DNA of 64,000 nt from Pararheinheimera marina (GTDB taxonomy: Bacteria; Pseudomonadota; Gammaproteobacteria; Enterobacterales; Alteromonadaceae). The notes below the pieces were generated by a model. It saw only the letters and a list, made by a program, of their open reading frames with translations. It did no database searches and was not told the DNA's origin. A program made the position numbers and the translations under genes. The stretch covers positions 248,001-312,000 of the forward strand of contig NZ_JBHSGB010000005.1 in NCBI RefSeq assembly GCF_042654345.1, read 5' to 3'. How positions within the stretch are numbered: position 1 is the stretch's first letter; every line of letters begins with the position of its first letter. Below, piece by piece: positions 15,818 through 25,142 of the stretch.

Positions 15818-17854
15818 CTATTCGCCGTTCAGGGTCCAGATGGACAAAGAACGGCCAGCTTGCTGGTAGGTCTGGCTGATGATCGCTTCAGCCGGCTCGC
15901 CTGTGACCAGGCTGGTATCCAGCAACAAACGCCAGGGATGTTCGGGCAATTCCAAAGCTAGCTCCTGTTCAGCCGGGTTCATCACCACCAGCAATTCTTT
16001 GTGGCTTGGCAGCTGTTCTATCACCAGGATCAGGGATTGTTCACTGGCATCAGACCAATCCTGATCCTGCATCAGTTCAGCATCCGGTTTGTACCAACTG
16101 ACTTTGTGTTTGGCTCCATGCAACTGGTACTGATCATCCAATAACGACAGTTGCTGCAGGCAACTGAATTCCTGCCGAAGTTTGATTAAACGGCAAACAA
16201 AGCCATAAAACTGGGTGGCGTGATAATCCATCGACCAGTGTAACCAGCTGATGTCATTGTCCTGGCAATAGGCATTGTTGTTTCCTTGCTGGCTGCGGCT
16301 TAACTCATCGCCAGCCAGCCAGTGGATCAGGCCCTGACTCAACAATAAAGTCGCCACCAGATTCCGTTTATGCTGGTACCTGGCCTGCAGAATAGCAGCG
16401 TCTGGACTCGGACCTTCCACGCCATAATTCAGACTGAGGTTATGGTTATGGCCATCGCGGTTTTGTTCTGCGTTTAGCCAGTTGTGCTTGTCCTGGTAAC
16501 ACACCAGATCATGCAAAGTAAACCCATCGTGATAAGTCAGGCAATTCAGGCTACAGACCGCCGGTTTACGGTGTTTCTGAAAAATGTCACGTGAGCCCAT
16601 CAGCCGGGTGGCAAATTCTGCACGACCGCCCTGATGGGGTAACCAGTAGGCACGGAAGCTGTCTCGGCTTTTGTCGTTAATTTCACTCCAGTGCGCCGGA
16701 AACTGACCAAGCTGGTAACCATAAGGTCCGACATCCCAAGGCTCAGCAATCAATTTGACCTGGCTTAACACAGGGTCCTGCGCCACCACTTGCAAAAAGG
16801 CGGCATGGGGTTCGAAGCGTTTATTTTCTCGCGCCAGGGTGACCGCTAAATCAAAGCGAAAACCGTCCACCTGCATCTCAGTTGCCCAGTAGCGCAACGC
16901 ATCCAGCACCATGCGCTGCATCATTGGATCGGCCACATTTAAGGTATTGCCACAACCGCTGAAATTGCTGTTATTGCGGTAGTCCGTCATGTTGGCGTGG
17001 CTTTCATACAGGTAGTACTGCCGGTTGGCCAGGCCACGGAAACTCAGCAGATAGTCGTCGCCTTCTGCGCTGTGGTTAAACACCAGGTCAAGGATCACTT
17101 CAATATCGTGCTGATGAAGCGTGCGGACCATGGTTTTAAATTCTGTTACCGGGTCCGTCTCTGCGTAGCGGGCGTCAGGCGCAAAAAAATTCACCGGGTT
17201 GTAACCCCAGTAATTCGATAATTTCAGCTTTTCCAGCCGGGGTTCAGACATGAAACTGGTCACTGGTAACAACTGAATACTGGTGATCCCCAGTTTTTTG
17301 TAATGCTCCAGCATCACCGGGTGACACACCCCCAGATAACGCCCTTGCTGCTCAGCCGGAATATCCGGGTGTAATTTGGTCAGCCCTTTGACATGGGCTT
17401 CATAAATAATGGTTTTTTCCCGGGCAATGGCCGGTTTTTGAACACCCTGCCAGTCGAAGTGTTGTTGCGACAACACGGCTTTTGGCACCATGTAATGACT
17501 GGCGCTTTGGTACAGGCGTTCGTTCCAGACCAAAGCCCGGTTCAATTGCCTGGCGTAAGGGTCGATCAACAGCCGCTGTGGACTGAAAAGTAAGCCCTCT
17601 TCCGGTCGCAAAGCGCCATCAGTTTTCAGGCCATACAGGCTGCCGTCCGCAATACCCCGGACTTGTAGATGCCAGATATCACCGGTACGCCCGATAAAAG
17701 GCAATTGCTGCTGCAATTCTTCCGTATCAGGGCAATACACGCAAAGCCAGACCTGGCTGGCTTCAGGCGCATAAACCGCGAAATTCCAGCATAACGACGC
17801 CTGTCTGCTGGCTCCCAACGGATAAGCCCGCCCATAGTCCGACTGCAGCTGCAT
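15818..17854 (-). CDS. glgX: Glycogen debranching enzyme GlgX
   Basis: Hydrolyses alpha-1,6 branches in phosphorylase-trimmed glycogen. 678 residues. An N-terminal CBM48-like beta domain is followed by a GH13 barrel with the usual signatures: DLVFNHSAEGD, nucleophile region GFRFDLAVTL, acid/base LIAEPWDVG, and transition-state region CLTYHDGFTLHDLV. Located 3 bases downstream of glgB, so the two are one transcript, and malQ precedes them. No glgC, glgA or glgP is in the window. Confidence 0.93.
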   Translation of the reverse strand: MQLQSDYGRAYPLGASRQASLCWNFAVYAPEASQVWLCVYCPDTEELQQQLPFIGRTGDIWHLQVRGIADGSLYGLKTDGALRPEEGLLFSPQRLLIDPYARQLNRALVWNERLYQSASHYMVPKAVLSQQHFDWQGVQKPAIAREKTIIYEAHVKGLTKLHPDIPAEQQGRYLGVCHPVMLEHYKKLGITSIQLLPVTSFMSEPRLEKLKLSNYWGYNPVNFFAPDARYAETDPVTEFKTMVRTLHQHDIEVILDLVFNHSAEGDDYLLSFRGLANRQYYLYESHANMTDYRNNSNFSGCGNTLNVADPMMQRMVLDALRYWATEMQVDGFRFDLAVTLARENKRFEPHAAFLQVVAQDPVLSQVKLIAEPWDVGPYGYQLGQFPAHWSEINDKSRDSFRAYWLPHQGGRAEFATRLMGSRDIFQKHRKPAVCSLNCLTYHDGFTLHDLVCYQDKHNWLNAEQNRDGHNHNLSLNYGVEGPSPDAAILQARYQHKRNLVATLLLSQGLIHWLAGDELSRSQQGNNNAYCQDNDISWLHWSMDYHATQFYGFVCRLIKLRQEFSCLQQLSLLDDQYQLHGAKHKVSWYKPDAELMQDQDWSDASEQSLILVIEQLPSHKELLVVMNPAEQELALELPEHPWRLLLDTSLVTGEPAEAIISQTYQQAGRSLSIWTLNGE

Positions 17855-17857
17855 CTG

Positions 17858-20035
17858 TTACTCCGGCTTGCGTCTGAGGTATAAGGTCGACAATGGAGGT
17901 AAATCCAGCCGAAGTTGGTAAGGTGCAGTCGCGCCCGTACCCTGCAAATTATCCAGCCGCACTATGACCGGGTAATTACTGCCCCAATAATAAGCACTGT
18001 CGGTATTCAGGATCACTTCGTACTCACCTGCTTCGGTCACCGGCAACACATGACCTTCCCTTGGCACCGGGGTAAAGTTCGCGACCACATAGAGCCTCTG
18101 TTGCTCAGAATCCTGACGGATAAAACTCAGGGTGCTGTGTTCACTGTCCTGGTAGTTCAACCAGCGAAAGCCCGCCGCTTCGTGGTCCAGCTCATGCAGT
18201 GCCGCCACTTTGCGGTAGGTCAGATTCAGGTCCCGCACCAATTGCTGGATCCCTTTGTGTTTATCAAATTCCAGCAGGAACCATGGCAACTGCTGGTTAT
18301 GGTTCCACTCAGTGCCCTGACCAAACTCATTGCCCATAAAATTCAGCTTTTTGCCGGGATGTGCGTACATAAAGGCATAATAAGCTCGCAGATTTGCCGC
18401 TTGCTGCCACTCATCGCCCGGCATTTTGCCAAGGATACTGCCTTTGCCATGCACCACTTCGTCATGGGATAACGGCAGGATAAAGTTTTCGTGGTAGGCG
18501 TACACCATCGAAAACGTCAGGTCATTATGGTGGTACTTACGGTACGCCGGGTCTTTGCTGATATAACGCAGGCTGTCATTCATCCAGCCCATATTCCATT
18601 TATAACCAAAACCCAAACCACCGGCATCCACCGGACGACTGACCCCAGCAAAGGAGGTCGACTCTTCGGCAATCATCATGCCATTGGGAAAGCGGCTGTA
18701 AACTTCGGAATTCAACCATTTTAATAAGCTGATGGCTTCATAATTGTGGTTGCCCCCGTCAATATTCGGGATCCACTCGCCTGCACGGCGGGAGTAATCC
18801 AGATACAACATAGAAGCCACGGCATCCACCCGCAAACCGTCGACGTGGAAGTGATCAAACCAATACAGGGCGCTGGCGACCAAAAACTGCCGGACATAGT
18901 CTTTGCCATAGTCGTAAATGCAGGAATTCCAGTCAGGATGCCAGCCTTTGCGCGGGTCTTCGTATTCATACAAACAGCTGCCGTCAAACCGTGCTAAGCC
19001 ATGGCCGTCTTCCGGGAAATGTGCTGGCACCCAATCGAGGATCACGCCAATACCGGCCTGGTGACAAGCGTCGACAAAAGCTTTGAACTGGTCTGGGCTG
19101 CCGTAACGCGAGGTGGCGGCAAATAAGCCTAATGGCTGGTAACCCCATGAGCCGGTATACGGATGTTCCATCACCGGCAGCAATTCGATATGGGTATACC
19201 CCATATCCAGCACGTAAGGGATCAACTGGTCAATTAACTGCAGATAAGTCAGCGGTTCATTTTTGCTATTGTACTTCCAGGAACCCAAGTGCACTTCATA
19301 AATGCTCATCGGCTGGTGGTAGCCGTCCATCTTACGGGTTTGCCAGCGCTGATCCCGCCATTGGTAGCTGCTGTGGTCGTACACCAGGGAGGCATGTGAC
19401 GGGTATTGTTCCGCAGCAAAGGCCAGTGGGTCCGACTTATGCGGTAACAAGGTGCCAGTGCTGTCTTTAATTTCATATTTGTACCGCACGCCAGCCGCAA
19501 TATCCGGCATAAATAACACCCAATGCCCACATTCGGTGCGCTGCATTGGATGACGCCGGCCATCCCAGTGGTTCATGTCACCAATCAGGCTGACGCTGGA
19601 GGCATTCGGTGCATAGACGGAAAACCTGGTGCCTTTGATCAGGTGTTTGTCCTGTTCAAATTCCACCAACTGGGCCCCCAGCTGCATATAAAGGTTTTCA
19701 GGCAGAGAATTGACATAATGCACTGCGTAATAGGCCTGCTCTCTGAACTGATAAGGGTCAGTCAGCACATAGCAATGGCCTGAGCCGAGGGTCACTTTTA
19801 GCTGATAAAGACAAGTTTTGCGCTTTCGCGGCAATTCCAGTTCAAATAGGCCGTGCAATTCCTTGCATGCCACAAACAGTCCTAATGACTTGGCTGTCCC
19901 CAGCTCCAAAGCTTCGACTTGCAAAGCATCAGGCAGGTAACAGCGCAATAGCAGCCCCTTGGTTTCACCACTTTGCCAGGACAACAACGAAAAAGGGTCA
20001 GCACACTGGACCGCAGCGAGTCGGGCAACAGACAT
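17858..20035 (-). CDS. glgB: 1,4-alpha-glucan branching enzyme GlgB
   Basis: Transfers alpha-1,4 glucan segments to form alpha-1,6 branches in glycogen. 725 residues, the usual length. Two N-terminal beta domains (the CBM48 around residues 130-230 with FSVYAPNASSVSLIGDMN) precede a GH13 barrel with GLRVDAVASMLYLDYSR (nucleophile), MIAEESTSF (acid) and LPLSHDEVVHGK. An ATG with AAGGA seven bases upstream. A strong terminator after malQ suggests glgB-glgX has its own promoter. Confidence 0.95.
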   Translation of the reverse strand: MSVARLAAVQCADPFSLLSWQSGETKGLLLRCYLPDALQVEALELGTAKSLGLFVACKELHGLFELELPRKRKTCLYQLKVTLGSGHCYVLTDPYQFREQAYYAVHYVNSLPENLYMQLGAQLVEFEQDKHLIKGTRFSVYAPNASSVSLIGDMNHWDGRRHPMQRTECGHWVLFMPDIAAGVRYKYEIKDSTGTLLPHKSDPLAFAAEQYPSHASLVYDHSSYQWRDQRWQTRKMDGYHQPMSIYEVHLGSWKYNSKNEPLTYLQLIDQLIPYVLDMGYTHIELLPVMEHPYTGSWGYQPLGLFAATSRYGSPDQFKAFVDACHQAGIGVILDWVPAHFPEDGHGLARFDGSCLYEYEDPRKGWHPDWNSCIYDYGKDYVRQFLVASALYWFDHFHVDGLRVDAVASMLYLDYSRRAGEWIPNIDGGNHNYEAISLLKWLNSEVYSRFPNGMMIAEESTSFAGVSRPVDAGGLGFGYKWNMGWMNDSLRYISKDPAYRKYHHNDLTFSMVYAYHENFILPLSHDEVVHGKGSILGKMPGDEWQQAANLRAYYAFMYAHPGKKLNFMGNEFGQGTEWNHNQQLPWFLLEFDKHKGIQQLVRDLNLTYRKVAALHELDHEAAGFRWLNYQDSEHSTLSFIRQDSEQQRLYVVANFTPVPREGHVLPVTEAGEYEVILNTDSAYYWGSNYPVIVRLDNLQGTGATAPYQLRLDLPPLSTLYLRRKPE

Positions 20036-20087
20036 AAAAATTCCTTGTAAATCAGCTAAAAAGACTGGCTTTTATCGGGTTCTAAAC

Positions 20088-20100
20088 ACAAGAGTCTTGT
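20088..20100. promoter_or_regulatory. 13-bp palindrome upstream of glgB
   Basis: ACAAGAGTCTTGT is a perfect palindrome around a central base, 53 bases upstream of the glgB ATG, between the malQ terminator and glgB. It could be an operator; the regulator is not identifiable here. Confidence 0.3.
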
Positions 20101-20116
20101 TTAAGATACCAAATCA

Positions 20117-20146
20117 AAACAAAACTGCCATCCTGAGATGGCAGTT
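20117..20146 (-). terminator. Terminator of malQ
   Basis: On the minus strand, a perfect 10-bp stem AACTGCCATC/GATGGCAGTT with a 4-base loop is followed by TTGTTTTGATTT, 16 bases beyond the malQ stop. Confidence 0.75.
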
Positions 20147-20161
20147 GTTTGGGTATTTTTA

Positions 20162-22345
20162 TCAGGCGTGACGTAATGAAGTCAGTTGTTGCAGCAGCAC
20201 CGTAATGTCATCCCGACCAGCCAGCTGTTCCAGCGTCATGGTTAATTTGCGCCGCCAGTTCGGGTACTCATCACTGGTGCCCGGAATATTGACCGGCTGG
20301 GTCATCTCCATCCAGTCTTCCAGTTGCAGACAAAGCAACTGGCTGGCCCCTTTGGCAACGTGGCGCTGAATAGCGTGACTCAGCTCAGTGCTCATACCCA
20401 CCTGCTCAACCGACGAAGGGAAATCAGGCCGCAGCATAGCGTGGCCGTGCAACGAGTCCAGAATACGCTGTTTATCCTGGTGGCGGGATGCAAATAAAGC
20501 AGGCAATTGATCATCACGGTACAAGCCAACTTTTTTACCCAATTCCAGATCGCCACAATGCCAATAACCAATCAGGGTCGGCATATCATGGGTAGTCAGG
20601 GTCGCCATCGCTTGCACCGGGTAATGTGCAGGCGAAATGTAGCCGCCGTCTTCCGCCTGTTCAAAAAAGAACACCCGGTAAGAATACATGCCGTATTCAG
20701 CCAGTATTTCGCGGATACCGTCCGGCACAGTCCCAAGGTCTTCGCCAATCACCACCACCTGGTGGCGCTGTGATTCCAGCGCCAGAATGCCCAACAAATC
20801 CTGGATAGGGTAATAGATGTAGGCGCCTTCGCCGGCACTTTCCGCTCCTTTGGGCACCCACCACAAACGTAGCAAAGCCATCACGTGGTCAATACGCAGT
20901 GCACCGCTGTTTTGCATATTGGCGCGGAAAAGTTCAATCATCGGCCGATAGGCCTGACGGAACATCTGATAAGGAAGCATAGGTGGCAACCCCCAATTCT
21001 GGCCCTTCGGTCCGAGAATATCGGGAGGTGCGCCCACACTGGCGTCCCGGCAATACAGGTCAGGGTTGCCCCAGATTTCTGTAGAGGCTTCACTGACCCC
21101 CACCGCCAGGTCGCGATACAGGCCTATTAACATGCCTTTGTCTTTTGCCAGCGCCTGCACTTCAGCCAACTGCTCGCGGGCCATAAACTGCAGGTAACAA
21201 TAGAAATCCAGCTCGTCGGCATGGGTTTTGGCAAAGGCCTGCACTTCATCACTGTCTGGACGCTGATACTGTTCGGGCCAAACAGGCCAACCCCAGGCGT
21301 GTTGGTCCTGGCTGATTAAATGAGCATGGATAGCATCATAAAGCGCCAACTGTAATAAACTTTCACCGCCCTGTTGTTTAAATACAGAAAATGACTGTGC
21401 AAGCTCAGCATGTTTCGCCTGATGCTCACTAAACCAGTGGTACAGCGCCTTTAATACCGGCAACTTCAGCGCAGTCACATTTTTATAATCGACCCACTCG
21501 GTCGCCCGCACTGCCTCTAACTCCTGAATAAACCCTGGTGCTGAGGTCAGCTGTTTAACCTGTTGACACTGGGCGTAGCCTGGCATTGAAGCCACGGACA
21601 AATAAATCACATTCAGCCAACGCCGTGACGAAGGGCTGTATGGGCTGGCCGACTCCGGCATCGCCGGGTACAAGGCATGAATAGGGTTCAAGCCAATAAA
21701 ATCAGCCCCCTGGGCGGATAAATGAGTGACAAGCTGTTTTAAATCAGCAAAGTCTCCGATACCCCAGTTTTGTTCAGAGCGGACACAATATAGCTGAACT
21801 GACACGCCCCACTGTTTCGCGCTTTTAAATTGGGCCGGTTGATAGCAGGCGGCTGGAGCAATAATCAGGCTTTGGCTAAAGCTCTGCTGCTCCACAGTTA
21901 AATCCAACTGGTGATAACCCAGTTCCAGCTGTAATGGCAGCGTCCACTGGTACTGCTGAAATTCTTCATCGTCCAGCAACATCACATGGTTCAGCTCAGC
22001 ATCTTCAGTGGCGACCAACTGGAATTGATGCTGTTGCCCCTGTTCAGTGGTTAACGTCAGCTGCAGAGGCTGATTGGCCTGACTGATCGCCAACTTCAAC
22101 AGAATTTGAATATCCTGCCCTGACTTCTGCACAGACACCGGGTCCAACACCTGTTGCCAGATCTCCAGCTGACGCTCCAACAATTGTTCTTTGGCTAAAT
22201 CGTCGTTATCAATCGCAAAGCCTTGGGCGGCCAATAAGGTCAGCAGGTTTTTTTCCTGCACTTCGGCTTCATTTCCCCAGGCATCAGTAAACCGCGTCTC
22301 AATTCCGCAAAATGCGATCAGATCAGCCAGCAAAGTTTTATCCAT
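20162..22345 (-). CDS. malQ: 4-alpha-glucanotransferase (amylomaltase)
   Basis: Disproportionates maltodextrins, releasing glucose and longer chains, in maltose/glycogen turnover. 727 residues from the ATG at 22345, which follows GGAG at 5 bases; an upstream GTG/ATG-like extension to 22408 lacks support. GH77 signatures: GALRIDHVMALLRLWW (nucleophile Asp), VVIGEDLGTVP (acid Glu) and LTTHDMPTLIGYW. The N-terminal 150 residues form the extra domain typical of enterobacterial-type MalQ. First gene of the malQ-glgB-glgX block, divergent from gapA. Confidence 0.94.
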   Translation of the reverse strand: MDKTLLADLIAFCGIETRFTDAWGNEAEVQEKNLLTLLAAQGFAIDNDDLAKEQLLERQLEIWQQVLDPVSVQKSGQDIQILLKLAISQANQPLQLTLTTEQGQQHQFQLVATEDAELNHVMLLDDEEFQQYQWTLPLQLELGYHQLDLTVEQQSFSQSLIIAPAACYQPAQFKSAKQWGVSVQLYCVRSEQNWGIGDFADLKQLVTHLSAQGADFIGLNPIHALYPAMPESASPYSPSSRRWLNVIYLSVASMPGYAQCQQVKQLTSAPGFIQELEAVRATEWVDYKNVTALKLPVLKALYHWFSEHQAKHAELAQSFSVFKQQGGESLLQLALYDAIHAHLISQDQHAWGWPVWPEQYQRPDSDEVQAFAKTHADELDFYCYLQFMAREQLAEVQALAKDKGMLIGLYRDLAVGVSEASTEIWGNPDLYCRDASVGAPPDILGPKGQNWGLPPMLPYQMFRQAYRPMIELFRANMQNSGALRIDHVMALLRLWWVPKGAESAGEGAYIYYPIQDLLGILALESQRHQVVVIGEDLGTVPDGIREILAEYGMYSYRVFFFEQAEDGGYISPAHYPVQAMATLTTHDMPTLIGYWHCGDLELGKKVGLYRDDQLPALFASRHQDKQRILDSLHGHAMLRPDFPSSVEQVGMSTELSHAIQRHVAKGASQLLCLQLEDWMEMTQPVNIPGTSDEYPNWRRKLTMTLEQLAGRDDITVLLQQLTSLRHA

Positions 22346-22467
22346 AAAGGCTCCAGCAGTATGACTATATTCAGTCTGGTAAAGGATGTGGGCAACACTA
22401 ACTACCACAGTCTACTGTAGATGCAAGAGCCTCAGGCAGAAAATACGAATGCATAGATTTATTTGGC

Positions 22468-22495
22468 TTGAAAAACACTAGAAAAAATGTAATTT
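22468..22495 (+). promoter_or_regulatory. Putative gapA promoter
   Basis: TTGAAA (22468-22473) and TAATTT (22490-22495) with a 16-base spacer. The minus 10 element overlaps the HexR box, which fits repression by blocking RNA polymerase. Confidence 0.4.
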
Positions 22496-22515
22496 TATTA
22501 CAGAATTAAATTACA
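22488..22515. promoter_or_regulatory. HexR-type operator of gapA, tandem boxes
   Basis: TGTAATTTTATTACA (22488-22502) is a perfect match to the palindrome TGTAATwwwATTACA described for HexR in gammaproteobacteria. A second, overlapping box on the reverse strand (22501-22515, TGTAATTTAATTCTG) matches 12 of 15 positions. HexR senses the Entner-Doudoroff intermediate KDPG, and gapA is a known member of its regulon. Confidence 0.75.
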
Positions 22516-22529
22516 TCCTGGGGTGAGTG

Positions 22530-23543
22530 ATGACTATTCGTGTAGCAATCAACGGTTTCGGCCGTATCGGACGCAACGTTTTACGTGCTTTGTATGAATC
22601 AAGCAAAAACTACGACATCAAAGTTGTGGCTATAAATGACCTGGGCGACGCAGCTATTAACGCCCATCTGCTAAAGTACGATACGGCACACGGTATCTTC
22701 TCTGCCGACGTCAGCCATGACGACAAAGCAATTTATGTAAACAAAGACGAAATCCGCACACTGAGCGAGCGCAATCCAGCCAACCTGCCGTGGAAAGAGC
22801 TGCAGGTTGACGTGGTACTGGAATGTACAGGTTTGTTCACAGACCGCAAAACAGCTGGTGCCCACTTAGAAGCTGGCGCGAAAAAAGTGATCATCTCGGC
22901 TCCGGCTAAAGACGTCGACGCGACCGTGGTTTATGGTGTGAACCATGACGTGATCACCAAAGATATGACCATTATCTCTAACGCGTCATGCACCACCAAC
23001 TGTTTATCACCAGTCGCCAAGCCGCTGTATGAGGCGCTGGGTATTGAATCTGGCCTGATGACCACTATTCACGCCTACACCAACGACCAGCGTCTGAGCG
23101 ATGTCTATCACACCGACGTACGCCGTGCCCGTGCTGCGGCTATGTCGATGATCCCAACCAAAACAGGTGCCGCAGCGGCAGTAGGTTTGGTGGTTCCGGC
23201 TTTGAAAGGCAAGTTCGATGGGTTAGCGGTACGTGTGCCAACCCTGAACGTGTCTCTGGTGGATTTAACCTTTATTGCTGGCCGTGAAACCACGGTTGAA
23301 GAAGTGAACGACATCATCCGTAAAGCAGCTGCCGCAGCACCGATGAATCAGGTACTGGCCGTGAACGATTTACCTCTGGTTTCGGTCGATTTCAACCATA
23401 ACCCAATGTCATCTATTTTTGACGCCACCGAAACCCGCGTGTTAGGTCGTTTAGTTAAAGTGATGGCCTGGTATGACAACGAGTGGGGTTTCAGTAACCG
23501 TATGCTGGACAACACTGTTGAATTGATGAAATTCGATCGTTAA
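22530..23543 (+). CDS. gapA: Glyceraldehyde-3-phosphate dehydrogenase, type I
   Basis: NAD-dependent glycolytic GAPDH, about 337 residues. Signatures: AINGFGRIGRNVLRA at the N-terminus, catalytic Cys in SNASCTTNCLSPVAKP, TIHAYTNDQRLSD, and WYDNEWGFSNRM at the end. The ATG at 22530 follows GGGGTGA; an in-frame GTG immediately before it adds one residue. Gly-Asp spacing in VVAINDLGD suits NAD rather than an erythrose-4-phosphate enzyme, although gapA and epd are hard to separate by eye. HexR boxes upstream and a strong terminator downstream make it a single-gene unit. Confidence 0.92.
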   Translation: MTIRVAINGFGRIGRNVLRALYESSKNYDIKVVAINDLGDAAINAHLLKYDTAHGIFSADVSHDDKAIYVNKDEIRTLSERNPANLPWKELQVDVVLECTGLFTDRKTAGAHLEAGAKKVIISAPAKDVDATVVYGVNHDVITKDMTIISNASCTTNCLSPVAKPLYEALGIESGLMTTIHAYTNDQRLSDVYHTDVRRARAAAMSMIPTKTGAAAAVGLVVPALKGKFDGLAVRVPTLNVSLVDLTFIAGRETTVEEVNDIIRKAAAAAPMNQVLAVNDLPLVSVDFNHNPMSSIFDATETRVLGRLVKVMAWYDNEWGFSNRMLDNTVELMKFDR

Positions 23544-23561
23544 GCTTAAAGTCTGTTCAGT

Positions 23562-23588
23562 AAAAAGGCGGCTCAGGCCGCCTTTTTT
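23562..23588 (+). terminator. Terminator of gapA
   Basis: Stem GGCGGC/GCCGCC with loop TCAG, A-run before and six T after, 18 bases beyond the gapA stop. Confidence 0.9.
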
Positions 23589-23627
23589 ACCCTCTGTTCC
23601 CCGCATTTATCTGATTTGGAGCACCAC

Positions 23628-24482
23628 GTGGCCGCAACAATCGAAGCTGTATCGGGTTTTGCCCATCTAACCGATTTACCTTGTCTGCGTTTGGTCTACG
23701 GCCAGGCGACTGCTGTGATTAGTTTGTACGGAGCTCACGTCTTGTCTTACCAACCCGATGGCAATACCGAAGTACTTTACCTTTCGCCGCAAGCTCGATG
23801 GAAAGATAACACTCCGATACGTGGCGGAGTTCCGGTCTGTTGGCCCTGGTTCGGCCCTGCGGCGGCCGAGTTCCAACAACCGGGCATCACACGACCCAGC
23901 CACGGCCTGGTGCGTAATCAACTCTGGCAACTAAAAGGACAACTGACGGATCACAGCAACACTCAAGTCCGCCTTGGTATTGACTTACCAGCCCCGGCAG
24001 GTTTCCCATCCCCCCTCAACGCCGAACTGGAATTGACGTTGTCTGCTGACGGTCTGCAAATCGCTCTTTTTGCACCTGCGTCATTGCAACAGGCCGCACT
24101 TCACAGCTATTTTTGCGTACAACAACTCGAGCAAGTCGAAGTTAGTCCGCTCGCAGGAGTCTATCGGGATAAAGTGAAAAACGAGAATGCTCGGCAGCAG
24201 CAGTCCAGCCTGACCTTTACCGAGGAAATTGATCGTGTGTACGTGGAAACCGCTGAGCAGCTCTCAGTCAGCACAGGCCAGCATCAGTTAACTATCACGC
24301 AGCAAGGCCATGACGCCAGCGTGTTATGGAACCCATGGCAAGACAAAGCGGCCAAACTGACCGATTTGCCGGATCAAGGCTATTTGGACTTTGTCTGTGT
24401 CGAAACGGCCCGGTTGAGTTTAAACAACCAAAACCCACTGCACCTAGTGCAGCACATTCGTTATTTGGGCCAACTGGTATAA
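23628..24482 (+). CDS. yeaD: D-hexose-6-phosphate mutarotase, YeaD family
   Basis: Aldose epimerase-fold enzyme that probably interconverts alpha and beta anomers of glucose-6-phosphate. About 284 residues from a GTG at 23628, chosen because GGAG lies 6 bases upstream; a TTG at 23616 is also in frame. Motifs include GAHVLSYQPDG, TPIRGGVPVCWPWFGP and the late WNPW segment with DQGYLDFVCVETA. In E. coli yeaD sits next to gapA too, which supports the call. Its end overlaps the convergent lipoprotein gene by 22 bases. Confidence 0.9.
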   Translation: MAATIEAVSGFAHLTDLPCLRLVYGQATAVISLYGAHVLSYQPDGNTEVLYLSPQARWKDNTPIRGGVPVCWPWFGPAAAEFQQPGITRPSHGLVRNQLWQLKGQLTDHSNTQVRLGIDLPAPAGFPSPLNAELELTLSADGLQIALFAPASLQQAALHSYFCVQQLEQVEVSPLAGVYRDKVKNENARQQQSSLTFTEEIDRVYVETAEQLSVSTGQHQLTITQQGHDASVLWNPWQDKAAKLTDLPDQGYLDFVCVETARLSLNNQNPLHLVQHIRYLGQLV

Positions 24483-24853
24483 AACGGCACGTCGAGCCGC
24501 AGGGGCATCCCTGCTGCGTCTATCAATGATAACTGCAACTGCCACTGCATATGGGGGTCAGCACAGGCCCCCAATACAAATTCACTTTGATAGCTTCGAT
24601 TTCTGGCTTCAATCCGTAATGGGATGAGCCCCATAGCCATCGACAAGCCAACAATCTCTGCCTTCTTAAGGCTGGCACCAGCAGGCAACTGAACATCCAA
24701 CTGAAGGACTTGCTCAACAAGTAGTGGTTCGGGGCCAACCCTGACCGTGATACCGTCGTGCTGATACAAAACAACCTGCCTGACAGATTGTTTTTCGGCC
24801 GGGCCACAAGCCGCCAACACCATGACCGATACAAAAACGAAGATGGCTTTCAT
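24461..24853 (-). CDS. Hypothetical small lipoprotein
   Basis: A 130-residue protein I do not recognise. The N-terminus is a lipoprotein signal peptide with lipobox LAAC (Cys16). The mature part is likely all-beta (VVLYQHDGITVRV, YQSEFVLGACADPHMQWQLQL), with one more cysteine. An Ig-like or copper-chaperone-like fold is possible but unproven. It lies upstream of, and divergent from, the cbb3 oxidase operon, so a link to oxidase assembly could be imagined on position alone. Confidence 0.7.
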   Translation of the reverse strand: MKAIFVFVSVMVLAACGPAEKQSVRQVVLYQHDGITVRVGPEPLLVEQVLQLDVQLPAGASLKKAEIVGLSMAMGLIPLRIEARNRSYQSEFVLGACADPHMQWQLQLSLIDAAGMPLRLDVPFYTSWPK

Positions 24854-25142
24854 TGAATGGGTCTCACTAAGCAGAAGCTATAGTGTATAAAAAATGCAGG
24901 TATCGATGCAAAAGCTTGTTGTGATTGGTCATTTTACAACCAGCACTATTGTTCTACATCATAAAAGCGGCGCATTTGCCTATCTTTTTCAGGTCAAAAC
25001 TTTTATTATTCAGGCCCAAAATGACCTAGGCTTTGTCAGGGCGGTGGCTTGTTCATCCCTTGTAAAACCGAAGTCAACAATAAGAAGGGTCACCCTCGGG
25101 TGAATTTTTAACCAAACGCAATAAACTGCAGCGGAACTCAAC

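Noticed and set aside
24919..24932. TTGTGattgGTCAT as an FNR/ANR box for ccoN
   Set aside because: Three of ten fixed positions mismatch and the position relative to any promoter is unknown, so I did not list it as a site.
24894..25103. A 69-codon plus-strand frame in the ccoN leader region
   Set aside because: No convincing ribosome site and an unstructured product; it fills an otherwise regulatory gap.
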